In this document: one piece after another, positions 1-9,928 of the stretch
How the letters are laid out: the number at the start of each line of letters is the position of its first letter
Numbering within the stretch: position 1 is the stretch's first letter
DNA from: Dolichospermum sp. LEGE 00240
GTDB taxonomy: Bacteria; Cyanobacteriota; Cyanobacteriia; Cyanobacteriales; Nostocaceae
DNA: 64,000 bases
Reading direction: 5' to 3'
NCBI RefSeq assembly: GCF_015207875.1
Contig: NZ_JADEVZ010000004.1
Location: 62,001 to 126,000 of the forward strand
Program-made: the position numbers and the translations under genes
The notes under the pieces: generated by a model
Told to the model about the DNA's origin: nothing
The model's database searches: none
Seen by the model: only the letters and a program-made list of their open reading frames with translations

Positions 1-286
1 GTCCTAAAACAGCAGCAATTGGTGTATGGACATGGACGAGATCATATTGATTTTGCTGAATAATTTTTGTCAAGTGATAAATACTTTTTAAGCTGGAAAA
101 TAACGATATCTTGCGATCAATATTTACGGGATGTATTTGGTATCCATTTGTTTGTAACTCTTCTACTTCCTTTCCTGGAGAACAGGCTATGCCAACCTCA
201 AATTTTTGTGACAACAAATATTTTATCTGAGGTAGTAAAAGTATCTTCGCTGTACCACCAATTGCACAAATATGCAAGATTTTCAT
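1..286 (-). CDS. Glycosyltransferase family 4, N-terminal part (cut by window edge)
   Basis: Reading the minus strand from the ATG at 286 gives an uninterrupted 95-codon frame running off the left edge. It starts MKILHICAIGG, continues through a short loop with ACSPGKE, and reaches DLVHVHTPIAAVLG at the edge. A Rossmann-type first strand followed by the VHVHTPIA motif is typical of the N-terminal donor-side half of GT-B fold glycosyltransferases (GT4). Only about a quarter of the expected protein is visible, so sugar and acceptor cannot be judged. It lies 52 bp downstream of the epimerase gene in the same direction and is probably part of the same polysaccharide operon. Confidence 0.85.
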   Translation of the reverse strand, partial: MKILHICAIGGTAKILLLPQIKYLLSQKFEVGIACSPGKEVEELQTNGYQIHPVNIDRKISLFSSLKSIYHLTKIIQQNQYDLVHVHTPIAAVLG

Positions 287-338
287 ATTTTGATCTATGG
301 TCTTTGCTATTATGAGAATTTATAGAAAAGAGGATTTT

Positions 339-1349
339 TTAAACTTGGTAATATGAGCGATACCATTTCACAAATCGCTCGATTCCCTCCTCAATTGAGG
401 TATTGGGTTTAAAACCCACATCTGTTACTAAGGCATCAACATCGGCATAGGTTGCTGGTACATCACCAGCTTGCATGGGAAGCAAATTTTTCTCTGCTTT
501 CATTCCCAAACAACTTTCTAAGGTTTCGATAAAGTGCATTAATTCCACTGGTTGATTATTACCGATATTGTAATTTTTGTATGGGGCATAACTTGTGGCG
601 GGATCTGGGGCATTTCCTGACCAATGAGGATTTGATGCAGCTACTTGATCAACAACACGAATTACACCTTCCACAATGTCATCAATATAGGTAAAATCCC
701 GCCTCATTTTCCCATAATTGAAAACATCAATTGGTTGTCCTGCTAAAATTGCTTTGGTGAAGAGAAACAATGCCATATCAGGGCGACCCCAAGGACCATA
801 AACTGTAAAAAATCGCAATCCTGAAACTGGTAAGCCATACAAACTACTGTAGGTATGTGCCATTAATTCGTTAGCTTTTTTGGTAGCTGCGTACAAACTC
901 ACGGGATGATCTACATTGTCGTGAACGGAGAAGGGAATTTTTGTATTTGCACCGTAAACTGAACTAGAAGAAGCAAATACTAAATGTTGAACGTTGGTAT
1001 GGCGACAACCTTCGAGAATATTCACAAATCCCACTAAATTACTATCTACATAGGCATGGGGATTTTTTAAGGAATAACGGACTCCGGCTTGGGCTGCTAA
1101 ATTGACGACTTTATCAAAACTAGATTGAGCAAATAATTTGGGGATGCCTTCTCTATCTGCTAAATCTAATAAATGAAAGCTAAAATTGGGGTTTGGTAAA
1201 AGTTGCTCTAATCTGTCTTTTTTTAAGGTAACATCGTAGTAATGGTTAAGGTTATCTAAACCTACAACTTGATCACCTCTTTCTAGTAAGCGTTGACTGA
1301 GGTGAAAACCAATAAAACCAGCCGCACCTGTAACTAAAATTTTCGCCAT
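339..1349 (-). CDS. NAD-dependent epimerase, UDP-glucuronate 4-epimerase type
   Basis: Extended short-chain dehydrogenase/reductase of 336 residues. The start [17 protein letters not shown] holds the TGxxGxxG nucleotide-binding motif. Further family marks are [10 protein letters not shown], the serine-rich SSSSVYG strand, YAATKKANE with the catalytic Tyr-x3-Lys, [15 protein letters not shown] and [10 protein letters not shown], which fit UDP-glucuronate 4-epimerases (CapI/LspL type) better than GalE. I chose the ATG at 1349 because AAAGGTGA lies four bases upstream; an in-frame ATG at 1373 would overlap the preceding gene. It would supply UDP-galacturonate or a related uronate for polymer synthesis. 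Substrate is inferred from motifs only. Confidence 0.88.
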   Translation of the reverse strand: MAKILVTGAAGFIGFHLSQRLLERGDQVVGLDNLNHYYDVTLKKDRLEQLLPNPNFSFHLLDLADREGIPKLFAQSSFDKVVNLAAQAGVRYSLKNPHAYVDSNLVGFVNILEGCRHTNVQHLVFASSSSVYGANTKIPFSVHDNVDHPVSLYAATKKANELMAHTYSSLYGLPVSGLRFFTVYGPWGRPDMALFLFTKAILAGQPIDVFNYGKMRRDFTYIDDIVEGVIRVVDQVAASNPHWSGNAPDPATSYAPYKNYNIGNNQPVELMHFIETLESCLGMKAEKNLLPMQAGDVPATYADVDALVTDVGFKPNTSIEEGIERFVKWYRSYYQV

Positions 1350-1360
1350 AACTTCACCTT

Positions 1361-2638
1361 TTATAAACTCCAATAATTAATATTTGCTGGTACATCCCCA
1401 GGTTCAAATATTGATTTGATATCCATGAAGATTCCCCCTGGACGAATATGAGCAAATAGTCTCTCTGCTGACATTTCTAAATATTCCTGATGGGGAACTG
1501 CTAAAATTAAGGCATCAAGATATGTAAGTTCTTTCCAGTCAGATAATTGAATCCCATATTCATGGACTGCATGACTATTTTCGGCTAAAGAGTCATGGAC
1601 TAGGGGGTCAATCCCAAATTGTCGCAATTCATGAATGATATCGGGAATGCGACTATTTCTTAAATCTGGGACATTTTCTTTAAAGGTAAGTCCCAAAATC
1701 CCCACTCGCGCCTTTTTGATTGTCACATTGGCTTCTACCAGCAGTTTCACCAACCGACTCCCCAAGAATTGACCCATGTTATCATTAATCCGTCTACCGG
1801 CGAGAATCACCTGGGGATAATAGCCAACTTGTTGGGCTTTGGCTGTGAGATAGTAAGGGTCTACACCGATGCAGTGACCCCCCACAAGACCTGGAGTGAA
1901 AGGTAAAAAATTCCACTTTGTCCCCGCAGCAGCTAAGACATCACGGGTGCGAATATTCAGGCGATCGCAAATTATTGCTAGTTCATTCATCAAGGCAATG
2001 TTAAGATCCCGTTGGGTATTTTCAATGACTTTGGCCGCTTCAGCTACTTTAATTGATTGAGCGCGGTAAATACCAGCGTCAACAACAGCAGCATATACAT
2101 TAGCGATTTGTGCCAATGTTTCCGGGTCTTCACCTGCGACAACTTTAACAATTTTTTCTAAGGTATGAGTTTTATCACCTGGGTTAATTCGTTCCGGTGA
2201 ATAGCCTAATTTGAAATCAACGCCCTGTTGTAAATCAGATACCCGCGCTAGAACAGCACCACACACTTCTTCTGTGACTCCTGGATAAACGGTGGATTCA
2301 TAAACGACGACATCACCTTTTTTGAGGACTTTACCGATGGTTTCTGAGGCTTTAATCAGTGGAGTCAAATCAGGAACACGGTTATTGTCAATTGGCGTAG
2401 GGACGGCGACAATAAAGAAGTTACAATCAGCTAAATCAATTAGCTCACAAGTAATTTTTAAAGATGTATTTTTGAGTTCTTCACTGGTAACTTCGCCTGT
2501 GAAATCTAGTCCTTGATTTAAGGAGGCAATTTTTTCTTGATTAATATCAAACCCAACTGTATTGGGAAATTTTTTGGCCATTGCTAAAGCCACAGGTAAA
2601 CCAACGTAGCCAAGACCAATGACTGCGATCTGATTCAT
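1361..2638 (-). CDS. Nucleotide-sugar dehydrogenase, TviB/WbpO type (UDP-HexNAc 6-dehydrogenase)
   Basis: Protein of 425 residues in the UDP-glucose/GDP-mannose dehydrogenase family, which oxidises C6 of a nucleotide sugar in two NAD-dependent steps. GLGYVGLP at 8-15 binds NAD. The catalytic Cys is C256 in [12 protein letters not shown], preceded by [24 protein letters not shown] and [17 protein letters not shown] resemble the TviB/WbpO branch, which acts on UDP-GlcNAc or UDP-GalNAc, rather than UDP-glucose dehydrogenase. The C-terminal domain ([15 protein letters not shown]) is complete. It is followed after 11 bp by the epimerase, so the two are probably translated from one message to make a uronic acid donor. 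The exact substrate is inference. Confidence 0.9.
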   Translation of the reverse strand: MNQIAVIGLGYVGLPVALAMAKKFPNTVGFDINQEKIASLNQGLDFTGEVTSEELKNTSLKITCELIDLADCNFFIVAVPTPIDNNRVPDLTPLIKASETIGKVLKKGDVVVYESTVYPGVTEEVCGAVLARVSDLQQGVDFKLGYSPERINPGDKTHTLEKIVKVVAGEDPETLAQIANVYAAVVDAGIYRAQSIKVAEAAKVIENTQRDLNIALMNELAIICDRLNIRTRDVLAAAGTKWNFLPFTPGLVGGHCIGVDPYYLTAKAQQVGYYPQVILAGRRINDNMGQFLGSRLVKLLVEANVTIKKARVGILGLTFKENVPDLRNSRIPDIIHELRQFGIDPLVHDSLAENSHAVHEYGIQLSDWKELTYLDALILAVPHQEYLEMSAERLFAHIRPGGIFMDIKSIFEPGDVPANINYWSL

Positions 2639-2730
2639 GTTTCTATTTCCTTCAGGGAATTTGAAAAATTTTTGCTTGTTTAATAAGTGTAAATACTGGT
2701 TATTTAGAGCTTGGCGTGGCGGTTGAAACC

Positions 2731-2800
2731 GTTTATTTACCTATCACTTTCTCCGATTTGAGACTATTCCTACTTTGCTCTAATTCTTCCTCCTGACTCT
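2731..2800. repeat. Dispersed repeat D, copy 1, joined to STRR-like tail
   Basis: The segment around 2742-2768 (ATCACTTTCTC, then GAGACTATTC) recurs at 20199-20225 and, in reverse orientation, at about 36972-36998. All three copies lie next to CTCCTGACT heptamer repeats. Here the repeat fills most of the gap between the dehydrogenase gene and asnB and runs into the asnB 3' end. Confidence 0.55.
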
Positions 2801-4731
2801 TCAGCTAACCAAGCTTGGAACATGAGTATAACCCAGAGATGATGTTGCCAATTGCGATCGCCATTTTGGTGTTCATCCCACTTTTGCCGAATTGGTTGAG
2901 GATGAAAATACCCTTCTCTTCGCAATCGAGACTCATCCAGTAAATCTTCTGCATAATCTCGTAGGGGTCCACGCAACCATGCACCAATCGGAATACCAAA
3001 ACCCATTTTTGGCCGCTCAATTAATTCCTTGGGTACGTACTTATATAAAACCTGTCGTAACAACCATTTACCTTGATTACCACGTATTTTCATGGATAGG
3101 GGGATTTGCCAAGCAAATTCCACAACCCGATGATCTAAAAAAGGTATGCGACCTTCAAGACTCACACCCATAGTGGCACGATCTACTTTCACTAAGATAT
3201 CACCTGGCAAGTAGCTAATTAAATCCAAGTACATCATGCGTTCTGTGAAATTCGGTAAACTTGCCCACAAATTGCCATCACTAAAAACTGTGCTGAGTTG
3301 GGAACTATCAATCACAACTTTCTCTGGTTCTTGCAAAGGGGATACCAAATCCGCATACATAGTATCGGGGTGGGAAACTGCTAAAATGCTGGCTAACTTA
3401 TGTAATTTATCGCCAAAATTCAATTTTGCTGGCAATATGGTATTTATCGGCTCAAAACCTCGATTCCAAGTCTGGGCAGAAACACTGGTTAAAGCTTTGG
3501 CTGTAGAATGACGAACTGTTTGCGGTATCCAGCCGATCTTCTGCCAGATACTACTTGCCAAAAAATAGCGCTTATATCCAGCAAATAATTCATCACCCCC
3601 ATCACCAGAAAGACTGACGGTGACATGATTTCTGGCAAGTTGAGATATTAAGAATGTGGGAACTTGGGAAGGATCGGAAAATGGCTCGTCATATAAACTT
3701 GGTAGTTTGGGAATTACTGCCATAGCTTCATCTGAGGTAACATAAAGTTCCCTATGGTCTGTACCCAAGTGCTGTGCCACAGACTTAGCATATTCAGCTT
3801 CGTTATAGTCTTGTTCGTGAAAACCGATGCTGAAAGTTTTCACGGGTTGCTGACTTTGAGACTGCATCAAAGCCACAATTGTCGAAGAGTCTATCCCACC
3901 GGATAGAAAAGCACCTAAAGGAACATCTGCCAGCATTCGCATTTTTATGGCATCCTTTAGTAGCTCCTCTAAATGTACTATAGCTTCATTTTCTGACCCT
4001 GTGAAGGGATAAGCAACACCTGATTCTGCGGCAATTTTGGCAGACCAATAGGGTACTGGCTGGGGGTGAATTGTCGTTCCATTCCAACTTAGAAGAGTTG
4101 CGGGTGGTAATTTATAGATGCCTTGATAGATGGAATAAGGTGCAGGAATATAAGAAAACCGGAGGAATAAAGCCAAGGCATCACGGTTGATTTCGGGTTG
4201 AAAATCAGGATGGACTTTAAAAGCTTTTAATTCTGAGGCAAATATAAAAGTATGACCGCACCAACCATAATATAGTGGCTTTTCACCGATGCGATCGCGT
4301 CCCAAATGTAAAACCCGTTCTTGAGAATCCCATACAGCAAAAGCAAACATCCCATTGAACCGCTTGGTTGCTTCTAAAACTCCCCATTCACAGATGGCTG
4401 ATAACATTACCTCTGTGTCAGAATGACTGCAAAAGCTATATCCAAGACTTTGTAACTGCTTTCTTAATTCGGGAAAATTATAAACTTCACCATTGAAAAC
4501 AATTACATACCGACCATTGCTAGATATCATCGGTTGATGTCCTTGCGGTGAAAGGTCTACTATGGATAGTCGCCGATGTCCTAAAGCAATACCGACCTCT
4601 CCATCAACCCAACTGCCACCATCATCTGGACCACGATGAATTAATGACTTTGACATTTGCTGCACAATTACTGGTAGATAATCTGTGCTAATTTGTCGAG
4701 ATATATCCCAAAAACCAGTGATTCCACACAT
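2770..4731 (-). CDS. asnB: Asparagine synthase-like glutamine-hydrolysing amidotransferase
   Basis: Full-length class B enzyme of 653 residues. Cys2 in MCGITGFW is the N-terminal nucleophile of the glutaminase domain, with HRGPDDGG, GHRRLSIVDL and FNGEVYNF following. The synthetase domain has the ATP-pyrophosphatase loop SGGIDSS at 277-283, then SGDGGDELFAGY and a C-terminal half ending LEGRIPFLDHR and KMGFGIP. Classic AsnB makes asparagine, but copies inside sugar clusters, such as WbpS in Pseudomonas O-antigen loci, are linked to amidation of uronic acids. Sitting between glycosyltransferases and a UDP-sugar dehydrogenase, this copy probably modifies the polymer sugar. That role is inference; the family call is firm. 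Confidence 0.92.
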   Translation of the reverse strand: MCGITGFWDISRQISTDYLPVIVQQMSKSLIHRGPDDGGSWVDGEVGIALGHRRLSIVDLSPQGHQPMISSNGRYVIVFNGEVYNFPELRKQLQSLGYSFCSHSDTEVMLSAICEWGVLEATKRFNGMFAFAVWDSQERVLHLGRDRIGEKPLYYGWCGHTFIFASELKAFKVHPDFQPEINRDALALFLRFSYIPAPYSIYQGIYKLPPATLLSWNGTTIHPQPVPYWSAKIAAESGVAYPFTGSENEAIVHLEELLKDAIKMRMLADVPLGAFLSGGIDSSTIVALMQSQSQQPVKTFSIGFHEQDYNEAEYAKSVAQHLGTDHRELYVTSDEAMAVIPKLPSLYDEPFSDPSQVPTFLISQLARNHVTVSLSGDGGDELFAGYKRYFLASSIWQKIGWIPQTVRHSTAKALTSVSAQTWNRGFEPINTILPAKLNFGDKLHKLASILAVSHPDTMYADLVSPLQEPEKVVIDSSQLSTVFSDGNLWASLPNFTERMMYLDLISYLPGDILVKVDRATMGVSLEGRIPFLDHRVVEFAWQIPLSMKIRGNQGKWLLRQVLYKYVPKELIERPKMGFGIPIGAWLRGPLRDYAEDLLDESRLRREGYFHPQPIRQKWDEHQNGDRNWQHHLWVILMFQAWLAEESGGRIRAK

Positions 4732-4741
4732 AAATATTGTT

Positions 4742-5977
4742 TTAGTTAATGCTTTTTACTTCTTTTTGTGCATTCAGCCAATCTTGCGTACTTTTTCGTA
4801 CATAATTGTAGAAGGCAATTTGCCTTTCCCGAAGTATTTCATTTGTGTATTCTTTGGCTTTCTCTAGGTTACGGGCTGACATTCGAGCCATGCGTTCTGG
4901 GTTAGTCACAACTTCCCGAATTTTGGCGGACAAAGCAGCAACATCACCAGGTGGCACTATATCCTCTGGTGCTAGTAGTTCAGGAATGCCCCCCACTGTA
5001 GAACCAATACATGGTAATGCCCGTGCCATTGCCTCGATCATTGCTCTGGGTAAACCTTCTTGATAAGATGCGAGGATAAACAAATCCGCCTGATCCAATT
5101 CATCCCGCACAGCTTTTCCTGCGGATAACTGACCCCGAAAATTTACATAATCTCCTAAATTTAATTTCACTGCTCGCATTGCCAATTCTTCTCGATGCTT
5201 ACCATCTCCAACAACAACTAATTTCAGTTTCAGTCCCTGCTGTACACAATTGGCGACAGCATCAATTAAGACATCTGGTGCTTTATAAAGTTGTGCTAAT
5301 GTCCCGACAAAGATGATAGTGAAAATCTGACTTTCCTGTTTAGGTAAGCGCGGAACGGATACAAAAGCCTCATGAGATAACTCTATACTTGAGTAATGTG
5401 TGGAAAAAGCATCTTTTCCTGGTGGATACCGCTTTTGGAGAGCAAACTCGGTGACATAGGCTGCACCACAAGCTCTAGCACATTGTCGCCGCAATATCTG
5501 AGGAGATCGCCAGCGGAAATACGGACGCAAAGGGTGTTTAATAGAACCGGGCGCAAAGACATCATAGGGATCACCAACCACTTCTAGACCGTAGGGATGA
5601 TTCGTAGCCCGTAGTTTAGGTTCAATACAGGAAGCAATGGTCGAACTTACCCTCAAAATTACGGCATCTTCCGTATTTACAGCTTGTTGGGCGGCACGTT
5701 TTACCATGATCGATCGCCATAAATACTGCATCGGTCCAATGTAATAGGGAATAGCCGCAAAAGAAATGCGATTCCTGCGGAGCGCTTCGCTATCGCCATT
5801 AGCCTCTTTCCAATCAGACGGCACTGACGGGACATCCTGAACACGGGCAACCACCCGCACATGATCAAAAACCTCTAGATACCTCTGCCAAAATGAATGT
5901 GGAAACTGAGTATGTGTCCAGACAATCCCATCTGGTGTCCGATCAAAACGATGTTCAAGTGCAACGACAACTTTCAT
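4742..5977 (-). CDS. Glycosyltransferase family 4
   Basis: GT-B glycosyltransferase of 411 residues. The C-terminal half shows IIFVGTLAQLYKAPDVLIDA (donor-domain start), VVGDGKHREEL and the EX7E region ASYQEGLPRAMIEAMARALP, with IGSTVGGIPEL after it. The ATG at 5977 (MKVVVALEHRFD) is preferred over a TTG at 6025 that adds a non-homologous-looking leader. Near residues 59-70 the protein reads ANGDSEALRRNR. The DNA there (about 5771-5805) is a GC-rich palindromic repeat like those found between genes, so it looks like an in-frame repeat insertion. The gene ends 10 bp before asnB. Sugar specificity is unknown. Confidence 0.87.
   Translation of the reverse strand: MKVVVALEHRFDRTPDGIVWTHTQFPHSFWQRYLEVFDHVRVVARVQDVPSVPSDWKEANGDSEALRRNRISFAAIPYYIGPMQYLWRSIMVKRAAQQAVNTEDAVILRVSSTIASCIEPKLRATNHPYGLEVVGDPYDVFAPGSIKHPLRPYFRWRSPQILRRQCARACGAAYVTEFALQKRYPPGKDAFSTHYSSIELSHEAFVSVPRLPKQESQIFTIIFVGTLAQLYKAPDVLIDAVANCVQQGLKLKLVVVGDGKHREELAMRAVKLNLGDYVNFRGQLSAGKAVRDELDQADLFILASYQEGLPRAMIEAMARALPCIGSTVGGIPELLAPEDIVPPGDVAALSAKIREVVTNPERMARMSARNLEKAKEYTNEILRERQIAFYNYVRKSTQDWLNAQKEVKSIN
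5771..5805. repeat. Small palindromic repeat inside a glycosyltransferase gene
   Basis: The bases around AGCGCTTCGCTATCGCC form an imperfect palindrome resembling intergenic pieces at 35699-35728 and 63921-63953. It keeps the reading frame and adds about a dozen charged residues to the N-terminal domain of the glycosyltransferase. Confidence 0.45.
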
Positions 5978-6028
5978 AAGGATATGTGGTAAGTAGAAAA
6001 GCACAAAGCGGGCTGGAAGTGTCAATTC

Positions 6029-7201
6029 TTAATTCATACAAGAATTACGTAAAAACATTTTCTCGTAAGTAGACGCAATCACCTGAGCATGAAACTGTTG
6101 AGAGCGGCTTTTTCCGTTTTCAGAAAATTTCAGCTTTAATTCTGAATCTGTTGTTAGCAATCTAATAACAGCTTCTGCTATAGCTTCCACATTGGCCGGA
6201 GGTACAAGAATACCATTGACACCATTTTCAATAATTTCCCCTGGACCATAGGGACAATCTGTCGCAATCACGGGAGTGCCACAGGCCATAGCTTCTACAA
6301 TCACATTTCCAAAACCTTCATAGAGAGATGACAGCACAAAAATATCTGCCGCTGCCATATATTTATATGGGTTACTTTGAAAGCCTAGTAATCGGACACA
6401 ATCATTTAATCCTAGTTGCTGAATTTGTTTTTCTAGGATCCCGCGCTGTTTCCCTTCCCCAATAATCCACAAATGTACTGGGATGACTTGCCGCACCTGT
6501 GCTAAAGCATCAATCAAATAGGGAAAACCTTTTTGATCAGTCAGTCGTCCACAGGCGACAATTAGCGGCACATTTGCGGGTAACTCCTCCTGATGGATAG
6601 ACTCTTTTGCACCACTCAAGACCCTACTATCCCAGCCAGCGTTATAAATTACATCTAATTGATTGCTAATATGAGGACACAGGGTCATTAAATCCTCTGC
6701 TACACCTTGAGAAAGGGCAATTATCTGATCAGCTTGTGGATAAAGTCTGGGAATTAGTGATAACGTCAGCAAGTTAGTGATATGCCAATAGGGTTGATGC
6801 TCAACAGTGGGAGGATTCTGAACACAAAGAATAACTTTTGGACGAGTCGGCAGATCACTAGCAGCTAAAAGGGCGACGACATTGGCGTGATCCATAATTG
6901 AGCAGAGAATATTAGGCTTTTCAGCTTGGATAAGTTGGCGAAGTGGAGCTATTGAGCGAATGTTGCGGATGACGCTGGAGTTAGTTTTTCCTGTATTTAA
7001 AAAATGCAATTTAACATACTTAGGTAAGTCAGATTCATAAGAACCACCAGACCGGGATAAAGCTAGAGAAAAACGAAACTTTTGAGAATCAAGGTGATTG
7101 ATGATTCGTAATAAATGCATCTCTGCACCACCACCACCAAGGGTGGGAACAAAGAATAGTATATGTATTCGATGATCAAATTTACTTTGTGATTGGTTCA
7201 T
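6029..7201 (-). CDS. Glycosyltransferase family 4
   Basis: GT4-type enzyme of 390 residues with both Rossmann halves visible. The N-terminal strand ILFFVPTLGGGGAEMHLLRI is the classic GT4 opening. The donor half has VACGRLTDQKGFPYLIDAL, IIGEGKQRG and SSLYEGFGNVIVEAMACG carrying the EX7E nucleotide-sugar motif, then VNGILVPP. The ATG at 7201 (MNQSQSK) fits the end of the upstream gene at 7206, giving a 4-bp gap; an upstream in-frame start at 7246 would overlap it. It should add one sugar to the lipid-linked repeat unit at the cytoplasmic membrane face. Acceptor and donor are not predictable from sequence alone. Confidence 0.9.
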   Translation of the reverse strand: MNQSQSKFDHRIHILFFVPTLGGGGAEMHLLRIINHLDSQKFRFSLALSRSGGSYESDLPKYVKLHFLNTGKTNSSVIRNIRSIAPLRQLIQAEKPNILCSIMDHANVVALLAASDLPTRPKVILCVQNPPTVEHQPYWHITNLLTLSLIPRLYPQADQIIALSQGVAEDLMTLCPHISNQLDVIYNAGWDSRVLSGAKESIHQEELPANVPLIVACGRLTDQKGFPYLIDALAQVRQVIPVHLWIIGEGKQRGILEKQIQQLGLNDCVRLLGFQSNPYKYMAAADIFVLSSLYEGFGNVIVEAMACGTPVIATDCPYGPGEIIENGVNGILVPPANVEAIAEAVIRLLTTDSELKLKFSENGKSRSQQFHAQVIASTYEKMFLRNSCMN

Positions 7202-7205
7202 GTTT

Positions 7206-8660
7206 TTATCTACTTTCTGCTCGAAATGACAACAGTCCAAATGCACGGAGAAGTATTACAGATGAAGTGAGGGAAATCATCCCACGGATTATTCCCGGCC
7301 CCGATGGTTCGATTAGATAGAGGGTGATTACATAGGGAACTATCATTGAAGTTTGAGTGGTATAATTGCGGAAAGTCCAAACTAGCCATTTATGGAAAAG
7401 GCCAAATGCAAAGAAAACTATAAATACACCAGGAACACCAAAATTCCAATAGGCTTCAAGAGTAGGTTCAATGGGAATACCTATATCTAAATCAAAAAAT
7501 GTATTGCCAACAACACCATCTACCAATCCAGGCTTCCCTGGCCAAAGTCCCCGGGGAATCAGGATTGTTAGGGCAGCTAAATAAGAGCTACCATAGAGAA
7601 AATCAACCTGATTAGGTACTAAAGCTAAAATGGGAATTTCACCGCTGCCATCTCCACTTCGTGATCCTAATTCATCTGTTGCCAAGCCGAAAATCGCCTC
7701 TGTTGAAGAGGGTTGATTTAATTTATCCCAGTTGATTTCCCCACTCCAGGTACTGTTTCTGAAATCCCCTAATATACCTAGTAGAAACAATCCGATTACA
7801 GCAAAAGTTAGGATTTGAGTGAAGGCAACTTTGCGATCGCGGATCATCGCCACCATCAACCCAAAAATGATGAAATAAATAATACTTGAACGAGAGCCTC
7901 CACTTAAAAAATTAATCACAAGTGAACTGACTGAACATATCCAGAATAGTCCTTGCAGATGAGCTTGAGGATCTTTTGCTAACCATATCAAGCAGGCAAT
8001 AGCACCAAATTGAATCAAGAGTTGCCAGTAGAATTGACCCGCTAGTGTTGCCCGTCGTCCTTGTCCCCAAGAAAGGATGTGTGCAGCAATTCCACCTTGA
8101 ATTTGCATATAAGCTGCACAGGCTACGATAGAGAAAATTACTACACACAAAACTTTCAGTTTTAGATGACGAGGTGGCAAAAAGGTTAATTGTAAATTAC
8201 CAAATCTCAGAGAGAAGAAGAAACCACAATAGTAACTAACTAGACCAACTATACTAAGAAATATGTTATCAGCGAATAAGAAAGTTAAACTTTCGCTATT
8301 CCAATTCGGTAGAGCTATATGTGCTTCAAGTCCATTTATATAAATAGGAGTCTTACGTATTTCATGGATCAGAGTTAGAACAATATTGAATATTAAAGGA
8401 TGAAACCATCCATAGGAAGGTTGATAAAAAATAATAGGTATGAGTAGAAGTAAAAAATTTACTACCAATCCTAAATTGACCCATTGTAAGGCAACTGTAG
8501 ACTTTGGATTCAAATATACTTGAATAACTACAAAGAGTAAATAAATAACAATGATGGCAATTACTAAAATTCGGTGAGTCCAGTGCATAGGAACAAAGGG
8601 TGATTCATTATTGTATCTATGACTGTCAGGTTTTAATTTTGTTAGTTGGGAATTATTCAT
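7206..8660 (-). CDS. Polytopic membrane protein, Wzy-like O-antigen/EPS polymerase
   Basis: About 484 residues dominated by hydrophobic segments: roughly ten to twelve membrane spans with a long, less hydrophobic loop around residues 310-380 (SGDGSGEIPILALVPNQVDF, then LIPRGLWPGKPG). That pattern, in the middle of a glycosyltransferase and flippase cluster, is what Wzy-type polymerases show; primary sequence conservation in that group is very low. LIPRGLWPGKP is common in cyanobacterial oligosaccharide polymerases of the O-antigen ligase/polymerase superfamily. The ATG at 8660 is preferred to a GTG at 8669. The upstream glycosyltransferase stops at 8666, five bases before the ATG, so the genes are tightly packed. 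Confidence 0.72.
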   Translation of the reverse strand: MNNSQLTKLKPDSHRYNNESPFVPMHWTHRILVIAIIVIYLLFVVIQVYLNPKSTVALQWVNLGLVVNFLLLLIPIIFYQPSYGWFHPLIFNIVLTLIHEIRKTPIYINGLEAHIALPNWNSESLTFLFADNIFLSIVGLVSYYCGFFFSLRFGNLQLTFLPPRHLKLKVLCVVIFSIVACAAYMQIQGGIAAHILSWGQGRRATLAGQFYWQLLIQFGAIACLIWLAKDPQAHLQGLFWICSVSSLVINFLSGGSRSSIIYFIIFGLMVAMIRDRKVAFTQILTFAVIGLFLLGILGDFRNSTWSGEINWDKLNQPSSTEAIFGLATDELGSRSGDGSGEIPILALVPNQVDFLYGSSYLAALTILIPRGLWPGKPGLVDGVVGNTFFDLDIGIPIEPTLEAYWNFGVPGVFIVFFAFGLFHKWLVWTFRNYTTQTSMIVPYVITLYLIEPSGPGIIRGMISLTSSVILLRAFGLLSFRAESR

Positions 8661-8665
8661 TTTTC

Positions 8666-9898
8666 TCACTCATTTATTTTCTGCTCAGGACAAAGCTGTT
8701 TGTAAGTTTCAATGAGTTTATCTACACCCATATCCCAATCAAATGCCTTTGCTCGTGTCCTAGCTGCAATTGCCATAGCATGGCGCTCTTCCTCATTGAC
8801 AACCAGAAAACGTATTGCCATTGCCAGACTGAGTGCATCTCCAGCAGGTACGAGTTTACCAGAAACTTCATTTTCCACAACGGTTGGGATTCCACCCACA
8901 TTAGAAGCAATGATAGGAAGACCAGCAGCCATTGCTTCTATAAGAACAGTAGCAAAAGCTTCGTAATAACTGGCTAAGATAAATATATCTGCACTCTGGT
9001 ATTCTCCAGGAATATGAGTGGGTGATACTGCACCAGCAAACTCAACCCGGTTACTAACACCAAGCCGTTCTGCCATATCTCGTAAAAACAACTCATAATC
9101 AGGAGATCCACTACCAATAATGCGAAGACTAACTGGAAGATCGAGCAGATGGGAAATTGCCTCAAGGCAAATTTCAATTCCTTTCAAGGGAATTAAACGA
9201 GCAATTGTGAGTAAGGTAATTGGTTTTAGGTGAGAGATAGATTCAATGACTCTTTGTTGACAATTCGCAGATTTACGGGCTGCGGCAATTGCTTCAAAAG
9301 GTTGCAATTTAGTAAAATTTGCCAGGAGTAATATCTTATTATTAGAAACGGAAAAATGCTGCCCAAGGCGTTTTTGATAAAGTGGTGTAGTCGCCCAAAT
9401 GCAATCATAAACTGAGAATAAAAACCTTTGGAGTAACTCCAGTACAAAAGTATATAACTGTTGAGGTAGATTCTTCGCAGAAATGTTAATCATTTTATCC
9501 TGATTAATTATATCCCAAACTAAGTCTGAACTATACTTTACAATTGATGGAATTCGATGAAACCGAGCAATAATACCAGCCATTATCGTTAAATTGAAAC
9601 TCATAGTTTGCATATGTAAAACAGTTGGCTTAAACTCGCCAATAATACGATTTATCTCATAATAAATTCGGGCATTACGCACTATTTTATCTAGCCAACT
9701 CCGACGTGAAGTTTCATCAATAAAGCTTATGGGTATTCCATCAATTATTCCACTAGAATTTGGATCACCATAAGTAATAATATGTACATCAATATTTCTA
9801 GATATCAAGTTACGTGCAATATGTTGGGTTTGCGCTGATGGACCGCCTATTTTAGGGGGATATACACCAGAAACTAATAATATCTTCATTTTCATCAT
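8666..9898 (-). CDS. Glycosyltransferase family 4
   Basis: About 410 residues. The opening MKILLVSGVYPPKIGGPSA is a GT4 nucleotide-binding start with the glycine loop. The C-terminal half has TIARLIPLKGIEICLEAI, IIGSGSPDYE and ASYYEAFATVLIEAMAAGLP (EX7E), then NEVSGKLVPAGD. AGGAGG lies just upstream; the three nearby ATGs at 9898, 9895 and 9889 are one, four and ten bases from it, so the last two are the likelier starts. It is downstream of the flippase gene by about 30 bp and probably co-transcribed. Donor and acceptor unknown. Confidence 0.9.
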   Translation of the reverse strand: MMKMKILLVSGVYPPKIGGPSAQTQHIARNLISRNIDVHIITYGDPNSSGIIDGIPISFIDETSRRSWLDKIVRNARIYYEINRIIGEFKPTVLHMQTMSFNLTIMAGIIARFHRIPSIVKYSSDLVWDIINQDKMINISAKNLPQQLYTFVLELLQRFLFSVYDCIWATTPLYQKRLGQHFSVSNNKILLLANFTKLQPFEAIAAARKSANCQQRVIESISHLKPITLLTIARLIPLKGIEICLEAISHLLDLPVSLRIIGSGSPDYELFLRDMAERLGVSNRVEFAGAVSPTHIPGEYQSADIFILASYYEAFATVLIEAMAAGLPIIASNVGGIPTVVENEVSGKLVPAGDALSLAMAIRFLVVNEEERHAMAIAARTRAKAFDWDMGVDKLIETYKQLCPEQKINE

Positions 9899-9928
9899 GC
9901 CTCCTAATTTATCTTGTTTATAAATTCT

